This document shows positions 1-9,879 of a stretch of DNA of 15,990 bases, one piece after another. The notes beneath the pieces are model-generated. The model searched no databases and was not told the DNA's origin. It saw only the letters and a program-made list of their open reading frames with translations. Within the stretch, counting starts at the first letter, position 1, and every line of letters starts with the position of its first letter. The position numbers and the translations under genes were made by a program. The stretch is from Acephala macrosclerotiorum (Eukaryota > Ascomycota > Leotiomycetes > Helotiales > Mollisiaceae), in contig MU119848.1 of the NCBI GenBank assembly GCA_014904845.1, forward strand, positions 1 to 15,990. Direction: 5' to 3'.

Positions 1-834
1 TAAATTAATATAATTATTTTATAATTATTATATTAATTTTATAAATTTTAATATTATTATTATATAATATTTTAAAAATATTTTAAAAATAATTAATTTT
101 ATATATAAAAAAATAATTATATTATAATTTTTTAATAAAAAAACTTTTTTTTATCGTTTTTATTTATTTTTAAAATAATTATTATTAATATAAAATAAAA
201 TATATTTTTTTATTTATATAATTATTAAAATAATTTAAATATATTTTATTAAAAACGATTTTTTTTATTTTAAAATCGTTTATAATAATTATAAAATTAA
301 TATAATTTAAAATAATATTATAAACGTTTTTAAAATTTATTTTAAAAAAATAAATTTTATTTATAAAAATTTCAATATAAATTATTAATATAATAATTAT
401 TATTTTTAAAAAATTTATAATTCTTTTTATTATTTATATTTTTTGTATTATTAAAAGTTTTTTAATCGTTCGTTTTAAAAATTAATATTAATTTTTATTA
501 AATTACGTATAATTTACGTAATACGAGTTATTTTAATTATAAGTAATTTCATTCAAATTTAATCAAAGTATTTAAATATAATAATTTAATTAATTTATTA
601 AAATTTTTTATTATTATATAATTTCGAAATAATACGTAATTGTTTTAATAAAAAATATTAAAATTTCAATTTTATTATATTTATAATTATAATATATTAA
701 TTAATTTAAATTATATAAAATTTATAAATAAATTAAAATTTAATTAAATATTATTCGATTTTAAATTTTAAACGATTTTATTAATTTATTATTACGCAAA
801 TTAATAAAATAAAATTATATTTAATAAAAATATC
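1..834. other. AT-saturated left-edge sequence, no gene seen
   Basis: Nearly all bases are A or T, and most remaining C and G sit in CpG (tcg, acg). No open frame of useful length and no recognisable motif survives on either strand. A few non-CpG C and G remain around 430-640, so this part is slightly less eroded than the rest. The most likely reading is remains of an old transposon altered by RIP; which element cannot be said. Confidence 0.6.
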
Positions 835-1750
835 GATCGCAAAATTTTTAAATACGTTTTTATTTTAAATATTAAAATGTTAATATATTAAAATTTTATT
901 TTTATTAATTTTATAATTGTATAACTTTAAAAAAAAAATTTAAAATTTTTTTTTTAATAAATATAATTGTAATAAATATTTATAATTAATAAAATTAATC
1001 GTAATAATTAAATATAAAAAACGAAAATTTCAAAGAATATTTTTTTAATGTAAAATTTTATTAAAAATACGTTTTTACTTAAAGTAATAAAATAATAAAA
1101 CGTTAAAATCGTTTTATTTTTAATTTTATAATTACGTAGTTTTCGAGAAAAGTTTTAAAGAATTTTTTCTTAGAATTATATATTAAAAAAGAAAATTTAA
1201 ATAAATTAAATTAATCGTAATAATTCGATATAAAAAACAAAAATTTTAAAAAATATTTTTTTAATATAAAATTTTAAAAATATTTTTATATTTAAAATAT
1301 TAAAATAATAATAAATTAAAATTTATTTTATTTTAATTTTATAATTGTATAATTTTAAAAAAAATTTTAAAAATTTTTTTTTTAAAATTAAACATTAAAT
1401 AAAGTAATTTAAATTAATTATAATAATTTAATATAAAAAACGAAAATTTTAAAAAGTGTTTTCCTAGTATAAAACTTTATAATAAATACGTTTTTATTTT
1501 AAATATTAAAGTTTTTAATTATAAAACATTTTTTAATTTAATTACGTAATTTTAAAAAAAAAATTTTAAAGAATTTTCTTTTAAAATTATATATTAAATA
1601 AAGTAATTTAAATTGATTAAATCGATTATAATAATTTAATAAAAAAAACGAAAGTTTTAAAAAATATTCTCTTGATAATAAAATTTTATAATAATTGAAT
1701 TTTTATTTTAAATATTAAAAAACTTATTAATTTATTAATTTTATTACTTG
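835..1750. repeat. Degenerate tandem array, about 210-bp unit, 4-5 copies
   Basis: Two landmarks recur at regular spacing. The first, a short string like ataaaaaacgaaaattt, has its C at 1022, 1238 (G lost to A), 1441 and 1649, giving spacings of 216, 203 and 208. The second, like aatacgtttttattttaaat, occurs near 853, 1068, about 1275, 1487 and 1695. Between them all units share a stretch like taattttataattgtataa followed by A-rich and then T-rich runs. Units from 1395 and from 1602 share a long opening stretch (aaagtaatttaaatt and on). The copies differ mostly by C/T and G/A changes and small length changes in homopolymers. The later units keep more non-CpG C. Such arrays occur in untranslated regions of retroelements and in subtelomeric or satellite DNA; I cannot tell which this is. 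Confidence 0.75.
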
Positions 1751-1854
1751 GTAAAATTTTAAATTATTATTTTTTAATAATTATATTAATTTCAAATGTT
1801 TATAAAACGTTTAAATTAAAAGTTTTTAATTTAAAACTTAAAATAAAAGTAAAT

Positions 1855-2000
1855 TACTAAAGTCGAAAACTTTGAAACTCTTCGTAAAAGCGTTTTTGCG
1901 AGGTCTGCGAAATAAAATATGCGTCGAGTATCGAAAGAAAAATCCGTTTACTAATTAGTTCACTTACGAGTCGACGAACGAATTTTTTCTTTCGATATAA
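1855..2000. other. Island of ordinary base composition with hairpins
   Basis: This stretch stands out because it keeps many non-CpG C and G (for example gaggtctgcg, gttcacttac) while sequence on both sides has almost none. It contains a perfect 14-bp inverted repeat, 1929-1942 against 1984-1997, with a 41-nt spacer that includes the palindromes ctaattag (1951-1958) and gtcgac (1970-1975). A smaller stem-loop with one G-T pair lies at 1883-1900. No open frame, tRNA fold or transposon terminus was recognised. It could be a short terminal or solo-LTR piece, a single-copy spacer too short or unique to be mutated, or the edge of the tandem array just upstream. Confidence 0.6.
1929..1997. repeat. 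14-bp perfect inverted repeat
   Basis: The left arm tatcgaaagaaaaa (1929-1942) is exactly complementary in reverse to tttttctttcgata (1984-1997). Because the arms contain C and G, chance is a poorer explanation here than for the many AT-only palindromes in the flanks. The function is unknown. Confidence 0.7.
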
Positions 2001-2004
2001 GAAA

Positions 2005-4899
2005 AATATTTTAATTTTAATTCTTATTAAAATAATAAAATTTTTATAATAATTAAATATAAAAATATTATTAATAAAATTAATAATTATTAATACAATT
2101 TATAAAAATTTAATATTTAATAATAATTTTAATTTTAATATTTTTATAATTTATTTTATAATTATAATTTTTATAAATAAATTTATTTTATTTATTTTAT
2201 TAAAAATATATAATAAGAATATTATTCGTTTTAAAACTATTATTAATTTTAAATTATTTTTAAATATAATTATTTGTATTTTATTATAAATTATTTTAAA
2301 AAATCGATATTAATTAATAATAATATATATTTTATATTTATATAAATAAATTTAATTTTTTTTTTAAAAATAAAATATATATTTATTTTTATATAAATAA
2401 AATTTATAATATATTATTATATCGTTTTATTATACAATTTTATTTTAACGTTTATTTATTATATTATTATTATAATAATATTAATTAATATAATTAATTT
2501 ATTAATAAATAATATTATTTTATTATTTTTATATTCGTTTATATAAATATATTTAAATAATTTAATACGAAATAAAAAATTTATTAAATATTTTTTATAT
2601 ATTATATTTTTTTATTTTTAATTTTTTGAAATTAATTATTTTATTAAAAAATTTAAAAATATAAAAATTTTTATTATAATATAATTATTATTTTCGAAAT
2701 TTTTTTTAAAATTTTTTTTATATTTTTTTATAATATTAATATAATTATTCGTATAATTCGTATTATAATTTTATTAAAATTGTTTAAATTTTGATTTATT
2801 ATAAATAAATTTATAAAAATTTTTTATTTTTATTTTTATTATTAATATATATTATAATAAATAATAAACGTAATTTTATTAAAAAAATTATTATAAAATT
2901 AATAATATTTAATTATTATTAATATTATTTAATTTAAATTAAAATAAATAAAAATCGAAATTAAAATTATTATAATAATAATTGTTTTATTTTACGTTTT
3001 ATTAAAAATAATTAATATTTTTAATATTATTATAATAAAATTATTTTATTAAAATTATATTATAATATTATTTTTTTTATAATTTTATTTTTTAAATTTT
3101 TTATTTTTTTATTAAATTTTTATAATATATATTAATATTAAAATTATTATATATATAAAAAAATTATTAATATTTTTTATTTATAATTATTATTTTAATA
3201 TATTATATTATTATTACATAAATATAAATATTCTTTTTTAATATTATATTATTTTTTATATATTTTTTTTTAATAATTTTTTTAAAATTAAAAACGTCGA
3301 ATTTTTAAAAATTTTTAAAACGTAATAATATATTAATTAATTAATTTTTTTAATTTTTTTTATGTATTATTATTATATTAAACTTTAAAAATATATTTAA
3401 AAATTTATATAAATAATAATATTTTATTTATTTATTATATTATATTTAAAAAAATCAATAAATAAAAATACGTTTTTTTAAATTATAATTTTATTTTAAT
3501 TCGTATAATTTTTTATATTTAAATTATTTAAATTAAAAATTTTAATATTTTTAAAATTTTATTTTATTAAAAAGTTTATAATAAAATTAATAATATTATT
3601 AAAATTTATTTAAAATATATTTAATAATAATAAATTATTATTAAAAAATTAATTATTTTTATTATTAAATACGAAATTATTAAAAATATTATTATTTTTT
3701 TATAAACGGTTTTTTTAATTTAATAATTTTATAAATAATTAAATAATTTTTTATAATATTTTAAAAAATAATAAAAATAAATATTATAATAATAAATTAA
3801 TTAAAAATATATTATTTTTTATTTTATTATTTATTATATTATCGTAAAAAGATTTTATTATATTGTTTTTAAATAATAATTAATTTAATAATTATGAAAA
3901 AAAATAAAATTAATTTTTTTATTATTTTTATTTTTAAACGAAATATTATTAATTAATTTTTATATTCAAATATACGTAATTAAATAATATACGAATTATT
4001 TAATTATTAAACTATAATAAAAACAACGAATTATCGTTTATTAAAATTATAAATTCGATTTCGATTATTATGAATGTAAATTGTAATAAATATTTTTTTA
4101 ATATTAATATATTATAAAAAACTAAAAAGAATTTTATTATTTTTTTAAAATTATAAAATATTAAATTTTTATATTTAAAATTTAATTACGTATAATAATA
4201 TTAATTTAAATACGAATTAATAATATTATTTTATTATAATATTTTTCGATAAATAATATTTTAAAACGTAATTAAAAAAATTTATAAAATTTTTAATTTT
4301 ATTAATATATTTATAATTTATTTATTTAAATTAATAAAATTAATAAACGAATATAATAAAAATAATTAATAATTTAATTAATATTAATTAATCGACGTTA
4401 TTATATTATTATATTATTCGTTTAAATTCGTATAAAAAAATATATAAATAAAAATTCAATTTATAAAATTTCGATAAATTTTTAAACGTTATATAAACGT
4501 TTTCAAAAACGTATTATTATTATTATAATAATTATAATAAATAAAAAAAAAAACTATTTTTTATATTATAAAAATATTATTTATAAAAAAAAATTATATT
4601 TAAATTACGTTTAATTTATAATTAAATATTATATAATTTCGTTATTATTATATTTTATATTATAATAAAAAATTATATATATATAAAAATAAATAAATAT
4701 ATAAATATTATTAAATTAATTTCGTATTTATAAATATATAATATTATATAATAAATAAAAATATATTAATTTATTTTTAATAATATTTCAATATTAATAA
4801 AAAAAATTTATTATAAATTTTATAATATTTAATATATTAAATATATAAATTCAAATAAATTTAATTATATATTATAATTCGAATTATTTATTTTTATAA
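2005..4899. other. RIP-saturated remains of an older element, T-rich on the plus strand in its first part
   Basis: About 2.9 kb of almost pure A and T, with the few remaining C and G mainly in CpG. From 2005 to about 4000 T clearly exceeds A on the plus strand. In the better preserved copia element, the T-rich strand is the one opposite the coding strand, so by analogy any gene here would have run on the minus strand. From about 4000 to 4900 the bias fades and then reverses. A few non-CpG bases remain around 3960-4130. Stops are frequent in all frames and no protein motif could be read. The element cannot be classified by eye. Confidence 0.5.
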
Positions 4900-5743
4900 A
4901 TTAAAATATTAAAATTTAAAAAATTTGAAAAATGAAAATTAAATATAAAAAAATTTAAATTAAATAAAAAAAAAATTAATTAATTGATTATAAAAAATTA
5001 TTAAATAATTTTTTATTTTATTAAAAAAGTTTTTAAATTTAATAAAAATAATTAATAATAAAAATAATAATATAAATTCTATTTAATATAAAAAAAATTT
5101 ATTTTAATTATAAAATTTAATAAAATTATAATTTTTATTTTTAAATAAATTTAATTTATAATAAAAAATATTATTATAAAATTATTTATTTAAAATTTAC
5201 AAATTTGTATTAATTTTCAAAAAAAAGAAAAAAAAAATTATAATTAAAAAAAGAATTAAAATTTATAATTATAATATAATTAAATAATAATAAATTATTT
5301 AAAAAATAATTTAAAAAAATATATATAAAAAACGTTTTAAAAAAAATATTATAAATATAATTAAAATCGTAATATATTATATTATAAAAATTTATAAATA
5401 ATAAAATAATAATAAAAAAATTTATAAATATTAAAAAAGTTTTTAATATAATAAAATTTAAAATAATAATAAAAAATTTAATATTATTAAAAAAATAATA
5501 TTTATTAAAACGTTTATTTTCAAATTAAAAATATTTAATATAAAAGTTTTTTAAAAAAGAAAATCGAATTAAAATTAAATATATTATTAAAATATTTTTT
5601 TTTTAAATTATAATAAAATAAATAAATAAATAAAAATAAATAAAAATTTATAAATATTATAAAATTATTTGAAAAATAAAAATAAAATTTTAAAATATAA
5701 TTTCGAAAAAAATTAAATATAATTTAATTAAATAAAATAAAAA
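4900..5743. other. A-rich, RIP-saturated left part of the host element
   Basis: The plus strand is A-rich here, as it is again right of the copia element (12084-15990). The simplest reading is one older element, formerly coding on the plus strand, that the copia element split. No coding motif survives. An imperfect AAAT/AATA microsatellite lies at about 5614-5645. Confidence 0.45.
5739..5743. repeat. Possible 5-bp target-site duplication, left copy
   Basis: AAAAA lies directly outside the left LTR and AAAAA (12084-12088) directly outside the right LTR. Five bp is the usual duplication length for Ty1/copia integration. The sequence is low in complexity and lies in A-rich DNA, so the match is weak evidence by itself, but it agrees with LTR boundaries set independently by alignment of the two LTRs. 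Confidence 0.5.
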
Positions 5744-5764
5744 TATTAATATTACTAAAAATAT

Positions 5765-5780
5765 TTATTACTAGTAATAA
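5765..5780. repeat. 16-bp perfect palindrome in the left LTR
   Basis: ttattactagtaataa reads the same on both strands. The matching copy is at 11898-11913. It lies about 20 bp inside the outer LTR end, on the U5 side in element orientation. Unmutated in both copies; role unknown. Confidence 0.7.
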
Positions 5781-5883
5781 ACCAGAAACGAAGTAAACAA
5801 ATAAATTGAATAATTCGTTGATTGATTGATCTTCTTAATCTAGTAAATGCGCAAAAATTGAAAGATATAATCTCAATTCTAGT

Positions 5884-5925
5884 GCAAGCGGCGCTAGTCC
5901 CGATCTGGCCTAGTGCCGCACGTGA
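5884..5925 (-). promoter_or_regulatory. Conserved GC-rich LTR core with hairpins, left copy
   Basis: These 42 bp are identical to 12017-12058 although the rest of the LTR has diverged. A 10-bp stem pairs gcggcgctag (5888-5897) with ctagtgccgc (5910-5919), with one G-T pair and a 12-nt loop. An alternative 7-bp stem uses ctagtgc (5879-5885) with gcgctag (5891-5897), so the two structures compete for the same bases. CACGTG (5919-5924), the core of E-box sites bound by bHLH factors, abuts it. A promoter, RNA-structure or packaging role is inference. Confidence 0.5.
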
Positions 5926-5950
5926 CTATTAAACTAATATTGTATTTACA

Positions 5951-6256
5951 CTGGCAATTCTTTCTTTGTAATAAAAACTAATTCAATTTAATCATTTAAA
6001 AAACGCTATTATTTTCTTTTTTTATCGTAATTTGTTGATACGTAAAACTCGCTAATATTCTAATGCAAAAATCATGTGATTAAACTTTGAAAACAACGCT
6101 AGTGAACTAGCGCTATTCTCGAAGTTCGTCGAAAGTTATAAACGTCGAGATTAAAGTAATTTTCTTTTTTTTAACTTTATAAATCAAACAATCACAAAAT
6201 TCGAAATACAACGCAAAAATTACTTTTCTTTTATTTTCTCTCAATAAGTATTTTCT
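5951..6256 (-). other. 3' untranslated part of the copia element
   Basis: This lies between the end of the pol frame and the 3' LTR. It contains a 16-bp near-perfect palindrome at 6097-6112. Right next to the LTR, where a polypurine tract is expected, the minus strand reads aaagaaagaattgccag: a purine-rich piece interrupted by TT and CC. C-to-T and G-to-A changes cannot turn purines into pyrimidines, so this interruption is probably original and the priming tract is short or unusual. No small open frame is supported. Confidence 0.5.
6097..6112. repeat. Inverted repeat cgctagt-ga-actagcg
   Basis: Two perfect 7-bp arms are separated by only 2 bp. The arms contain the same gcgctag/ctagcgc word that forms the stems of the LTR core, so this may be a second copy of a structural or protein-binding motif in the element's 3' end. 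Its function is unknown. Confidence 0.6.
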
Positions 6257-6915
6257 TTAACTCTCTACGCTGTTTTTATCGTTTTCTTCTCTTTTAATCT
6301 ATTTTTTTATTCGAATCTTAAAATAATTCGTATTCAAAAACTTTTTCAAAGTCTTATTAGATATTGACTTTATTATAGTATTCATTGAATTATTTTGATT
6401 ATTGATTCATCGAATTTCTTACAACTTTTTGCGTTTATACGATTAGCGAAAAATTATAATATTAATCATAAAACGCTTTTCTTTAATAATTCTTAGTTTG
6501 ATTAAATACTCGTATAACGAATATAAGTCTATATAAACGATTATCGAAATTTTAAAAAAATCGAATTATTAAATAATTATATTAATAGTAAATTTAATTG
6601 CGATCACTATATCGATTTTTTTTATTATACTATATATCTCAAAAATTAAAACGCTTCTAATAACGCGTTTGCTCTTAGTAGAATTGTAATGGATAAAATT
6701 TCTTTTGATCTCGAATTTTTTATCGTTTAATTAATATTCATTTACTAGAATAATTTCATATTTAATTTAAAAACTAAAATCTTTATTATTTGCAAATAAA
6801 TTATCAATAAAAACGAAAAATTTCGTCGTAAACAAATCGAGAATAATATATTTAAATTTTCGATTTAAATTTTTAATTTACTATTTCAATCTTTTATTCA
6901 ATGTAACAATTTTTT
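6257..6915 (-). pseudogene. RNase H domain and polyprotein C-terminus, degenerate
   Basis: RNase H removes the RNA strand during reverse transcription. The first catalytic Asp is kept in FVFIDN (6805-6803), with FANNK after it. The Glu-containing helix reads FEIYSIIKK (about 6639-6613), following a YNSTKSKRV stretch. IDLYSLYEYLIKL (about 6530-6490) holds another expected Asp. NTNYFKIRIKK precedes the end. The frame closes at 6259-6257; because RIP creates stops, the original stop may have been slightly different. Confidence 0.85.
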
Positions 6916-6999
6916 TCTTCGTTAAATTTTAATATTAAATAACAATAAATAAATCGAAAACTGTTTTAAATTAATAGATTATAACAATATAAATTTTTT

Positions 7000-7860
7000 T
7001 AATTCATTGTTTTTAATACTCAATTTAAAAATTAAATAATTTAATATCTACTAATTTAATCTTCTTATTTTAATCTTTTTATCGTAATTAGATCGTATTT
7101 TCGAATTAAATTAAAACGCATTTATTAAAAATCAATAGTATCTTTAGTATTTAAACTTCTTTAGATTTGATTAAAAATTTAATTTTATTGAATTCGTTTT
7201 TCTCGAGAATAAAAAATCCTTTTTCTACTAATATAAACGTATCATCGATTTACATTTTAATAATATCGAAAAATCTTTTAATAATCGTAATTAAAAAGTA
7301 AAAATCGTATATCAATATAACTATAAATAATTTCTTTTTATAATACTTATAATACGTAGTCTACTAGTGTGTTTTTGTTTTTACAATCTCATACAAAAAT
7401 TTCAAAATAATTATAATTATATCTAATAAATATAAATAGCGGATTTCTTTCGATAAACGTACTAATATAAATCGTTAAAAATTTATTGTAAATTGAATAT
7501 AAATTTGAATAATATTACGAAATCATATTCTAATCTTTTTATTTGCAAATTAAATTAAAAAAAGTACTAAAACGACAATTAATCGTTAATTAATTTTTTG
7601 TATTGTTAGAGATTGCGTAAAAATTATCTTTTTTTTTTTGTCGTTATATTTTTGAATTACTAGTTTCGATTTCTTATAAAAAATATCGATAGTTTTACTT
7701 TTGATTTCATTAATTAGTTTTGAATTGAAAATTCGAATTTTAATATATTTACTAAAATCGTATTAAACGAAACTAAAAACTCTTTCTATAATCAAATTAT
7801 CGATTTTCTTTTTTCAAAATACTTTAAATAATTGTTTAAAAATTGTAATTATTTTTTTTT
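7000..7860 (-). pseudogene. Reverse transcriptase domain (RVT_2 type), degenerate
   Basis: It would copy the element RNA into DNA. Recognisable pieces in order are RIFNSKLINEI (about 7739-7705), LTQSLTIQ (about 7620-7595), the FRNIIQIYIQ stretch (about 7515-7490, for RDITQAYIQS-like sequence), LKFLYEI (about 7405-7385) and TTYYKYYKKK (about 7357-7330). The catalytic box reads IDDT, with both aspartates kept (7246-7241). The FNKCVLI and KIKLVDIK pieces (about 7125-7035) lie in the connection to RNase H. Several stops fall where Trp or Gln is expected, for example two in a row where WW is usual. Its position after integrase sets the Ty1/copia class. Confidence 0.88.
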
Positions 7861-8159
7861 TCGTAGTTTTAACGATAACTCTATATTACTTTTTTCTTTA
7901 CTTGTTATAAAAATCATAAAAATTTTAATTTCTTCGACGATAATAATAAAAAATTGATCGTCGAAATCTTTGTAATCTTTTTCGTCGTTCTCGACAAAAT
8001 TATAACGTTTATTTTATTTAGATTTCTTATTGCGCACGTCTTTATTTCGTGATTCTTTTAAACGTTCTCGACTATACTTCTTAATTGATTCTTTGTTTAC
8101 TTCGCTCGACTAAAAAAACAAAAAAATTTCTTTTTAATTTTCTCGATTATTTTTTTAAT

Positions 8160-9170
8160 TACTAACTCGATTATAAACCTCTAGTATTTTTTCTTTCGTG
8201 TAATAAAACTTGACGATCATTGAACGAAAACTAATCGACTCGTAAAATATATCGATTATATATATTTCTCTATTAATTGCTAATAGTTTGTATAATTTTT
8301 TTTATTCGCTTTTTTTACGTCAAACGCGTACTTTAAACAGAATTAGCAAGTCTAATATAAACTTCGTATTTGAATCGTTTTTCATTGAAAACGCGTCGTT
8401 AATTTAGTATTAAATATGTAAACGACGTATTTTTTTAGCAATTACTCGAATTGTCTCAATTTTCTTAATAACTAATAGCGATAACGCGTCGTTACTAATT
8501 ATTCTAAAGTATACTTCAAAGACTAATAGTATAAACACAATATCGTTCGATTCTATCGAATTATTAACAATTTTAATTACTATTTGTAAAATCATATCTT
8601 TATCGATTTACTTTTCAATTAATTTATCGTAAATAATCTCGTAAACTCGACGTAATAAAATGTAATATTTCTCTATTTTTTTTACACTATTATAAGTTTC
8701 AACGAATACTTTTTTGATTTCAATCGCTATTGTTTTAGCGTTTTATCGAAATTCTATAAACGAAAAATTCTTTTCAATGTTATAAACGATATAATCCGAT
8801 AGTCTTTAATATATATCGATTTAATACATACGTAGTGTATTTTATACTATTTTCACAAATATATTTTTTATAAATCTAACAATTTGAAATACTATAAACG
8901 AGTCTACTACTTGCAAGACTAATTTCTCATCTAAATATAAAACGTCGACAATAATCGAGTAATTGAATTTATAGTCATTTTACAAAATAAACTTGAATCT
9001 TTCAAGTAATTATTTATACATTTGACAATAGTAATAATACTTAATAAAATACTAAATATACTTAGTATTTACGTTATAATTAACTCGTTGAAAAACTCTT
9101 ACAAAACGTCGTACTAATAAATAATCAAAACGTTTATACAATTGACGTAATTCTATATTAATAAAATAAT
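8160..9170 (-). pseudogene. Integrase domain (HHCC and D,D35E), degenerate
   Basis: Integrase inserts the cDNA into the genome. The N-terminal zinc-binding part (about 9160-9010) reads ELRQLYKRF, then RVNYNVN and YYYYCQMYK; both expected His and the first Cys appear as Tyr. The catalytic core has Asp in IIVDV (8946-8944), Asn in place of the second Asp (8781-8779, in YNIEKNF), and Glu in IEKYY (8673-8671). The second and third positions are exactly 36 residues apart, giving D,D35E spacing. The region with the longest open stretch (8595-8410) contains LLVFEVYFR and KKIRRLHI, characteristic of the segment after the core in fungal copia elements. The C-terminal part continues to about 8160. Confidence 0.88.
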
Positions 9171-9249
9171 TTCAAATTAAACTCTTTTCTAATTAATACA
9201 ATAATATCTATAAATAGTTCTATTTTCTTACAATAAAAACGATTTTATT

Positions 9250-9600
9250 TTTTTGAATCAAAACATTCTTTAAATTGTCGAATTTTATATTTATAGTATT
9301 CATATTTTGAATGCAAAATAAAAAAAGTATATTTGTAAAAACAATACAAAAAATAATAATATTTAATAGAATATCGACTCGAATAATTCTTTACAATAAA
9401 GCAATACTTTTATTAAAACGAATCTTATAAACTCCGATCGTAAATACATTCAATTAAATACTAATATCAAATTTTCATAGTACTATAAATTGCGATTAAT
9501 CAACAGTTGATACTTCGACGATTTTATTATTCGATATAATCCTTTGAAAAACTTTTAAAAAATATCGATTTTCAAAAATAAAAAATGAACATTAATTCGA
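9250..9600 (-). pseudogene. Aspartic protease domain, degenerate
   Basis: This domain would cut the polyprotein into its working parts. The active-site triad, Asp-Ser/Thr-Gly in this family, lies at 9531-9523 and reads Asn-Asn-Lys. Each change fits G-to-A mutation (GAT to AAT, AGT to AAT, GGA to AAA). It is followed by VEVSTVD and SQF, matching the stretch after the active site in fungal copia proteases. Further on, FTNILFLFCIQNM and KFDNLKNVL (about 9330-9255) match the C-terminal part. With the catalytic Asp lost, the enzyme would be dead even without the stops. Confidence 0.8.
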
Positions 9601-9879
9601 TTCGAGTAATTCAAATTGTAATAATAAAATATTGAATATATTCTCTCTCGTAATAATATAACGAGTAAATTGATCATTTAAAATAATTACTGTTTACGTA
9701 TTATCGACTTCTCTAAGCTCGATAAAATAATTCTTTTTCTCGTTTTCTATCTTTATACTTATTAACAATTGATCAACTTTTATTACTTAATTATTTTTCG
9801 ATAGATTTTCTATTCTCTCGATTTTAGTAAAAAAGTTTTAATAATAAACTGTTGTAATATCTCGATTTACTATATATTG

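Larger units (their letters stand above)
5744..5950 (-). repeat. Left LTR (3' LTR of the minus-strand element), 207 bp
   Basis: It aligns without gaps to 11877-12083. On the plus strand the outer end reads TA where the other copy has TG, a G-to-A change of the canonical LTR terminus; the inner end is ACA. The two copies differ at about 20 sites, all C/T or G/A; the left copy carries the mutated base at about 13 of them. It holds the same 16-bp palindrome (5765-5780), hairpin core (5884-5925) and CACGTG (5919-5924) as its partner. Confidence 0.95.

Noticed and set aside
5815..5831. ttgattgattgat microrepeat in the LTRs as a regulatory array
   Set aside because: Only three short units, present equally in both LTRs; nothing else supports a role.
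8410..8595. 61-codon minus-strand open frame as a separate small gene
   Set aside because: It is a stop-free piece of the integrase region: the same frame continues recognisably on both sides through stops, and its ATG is internal.
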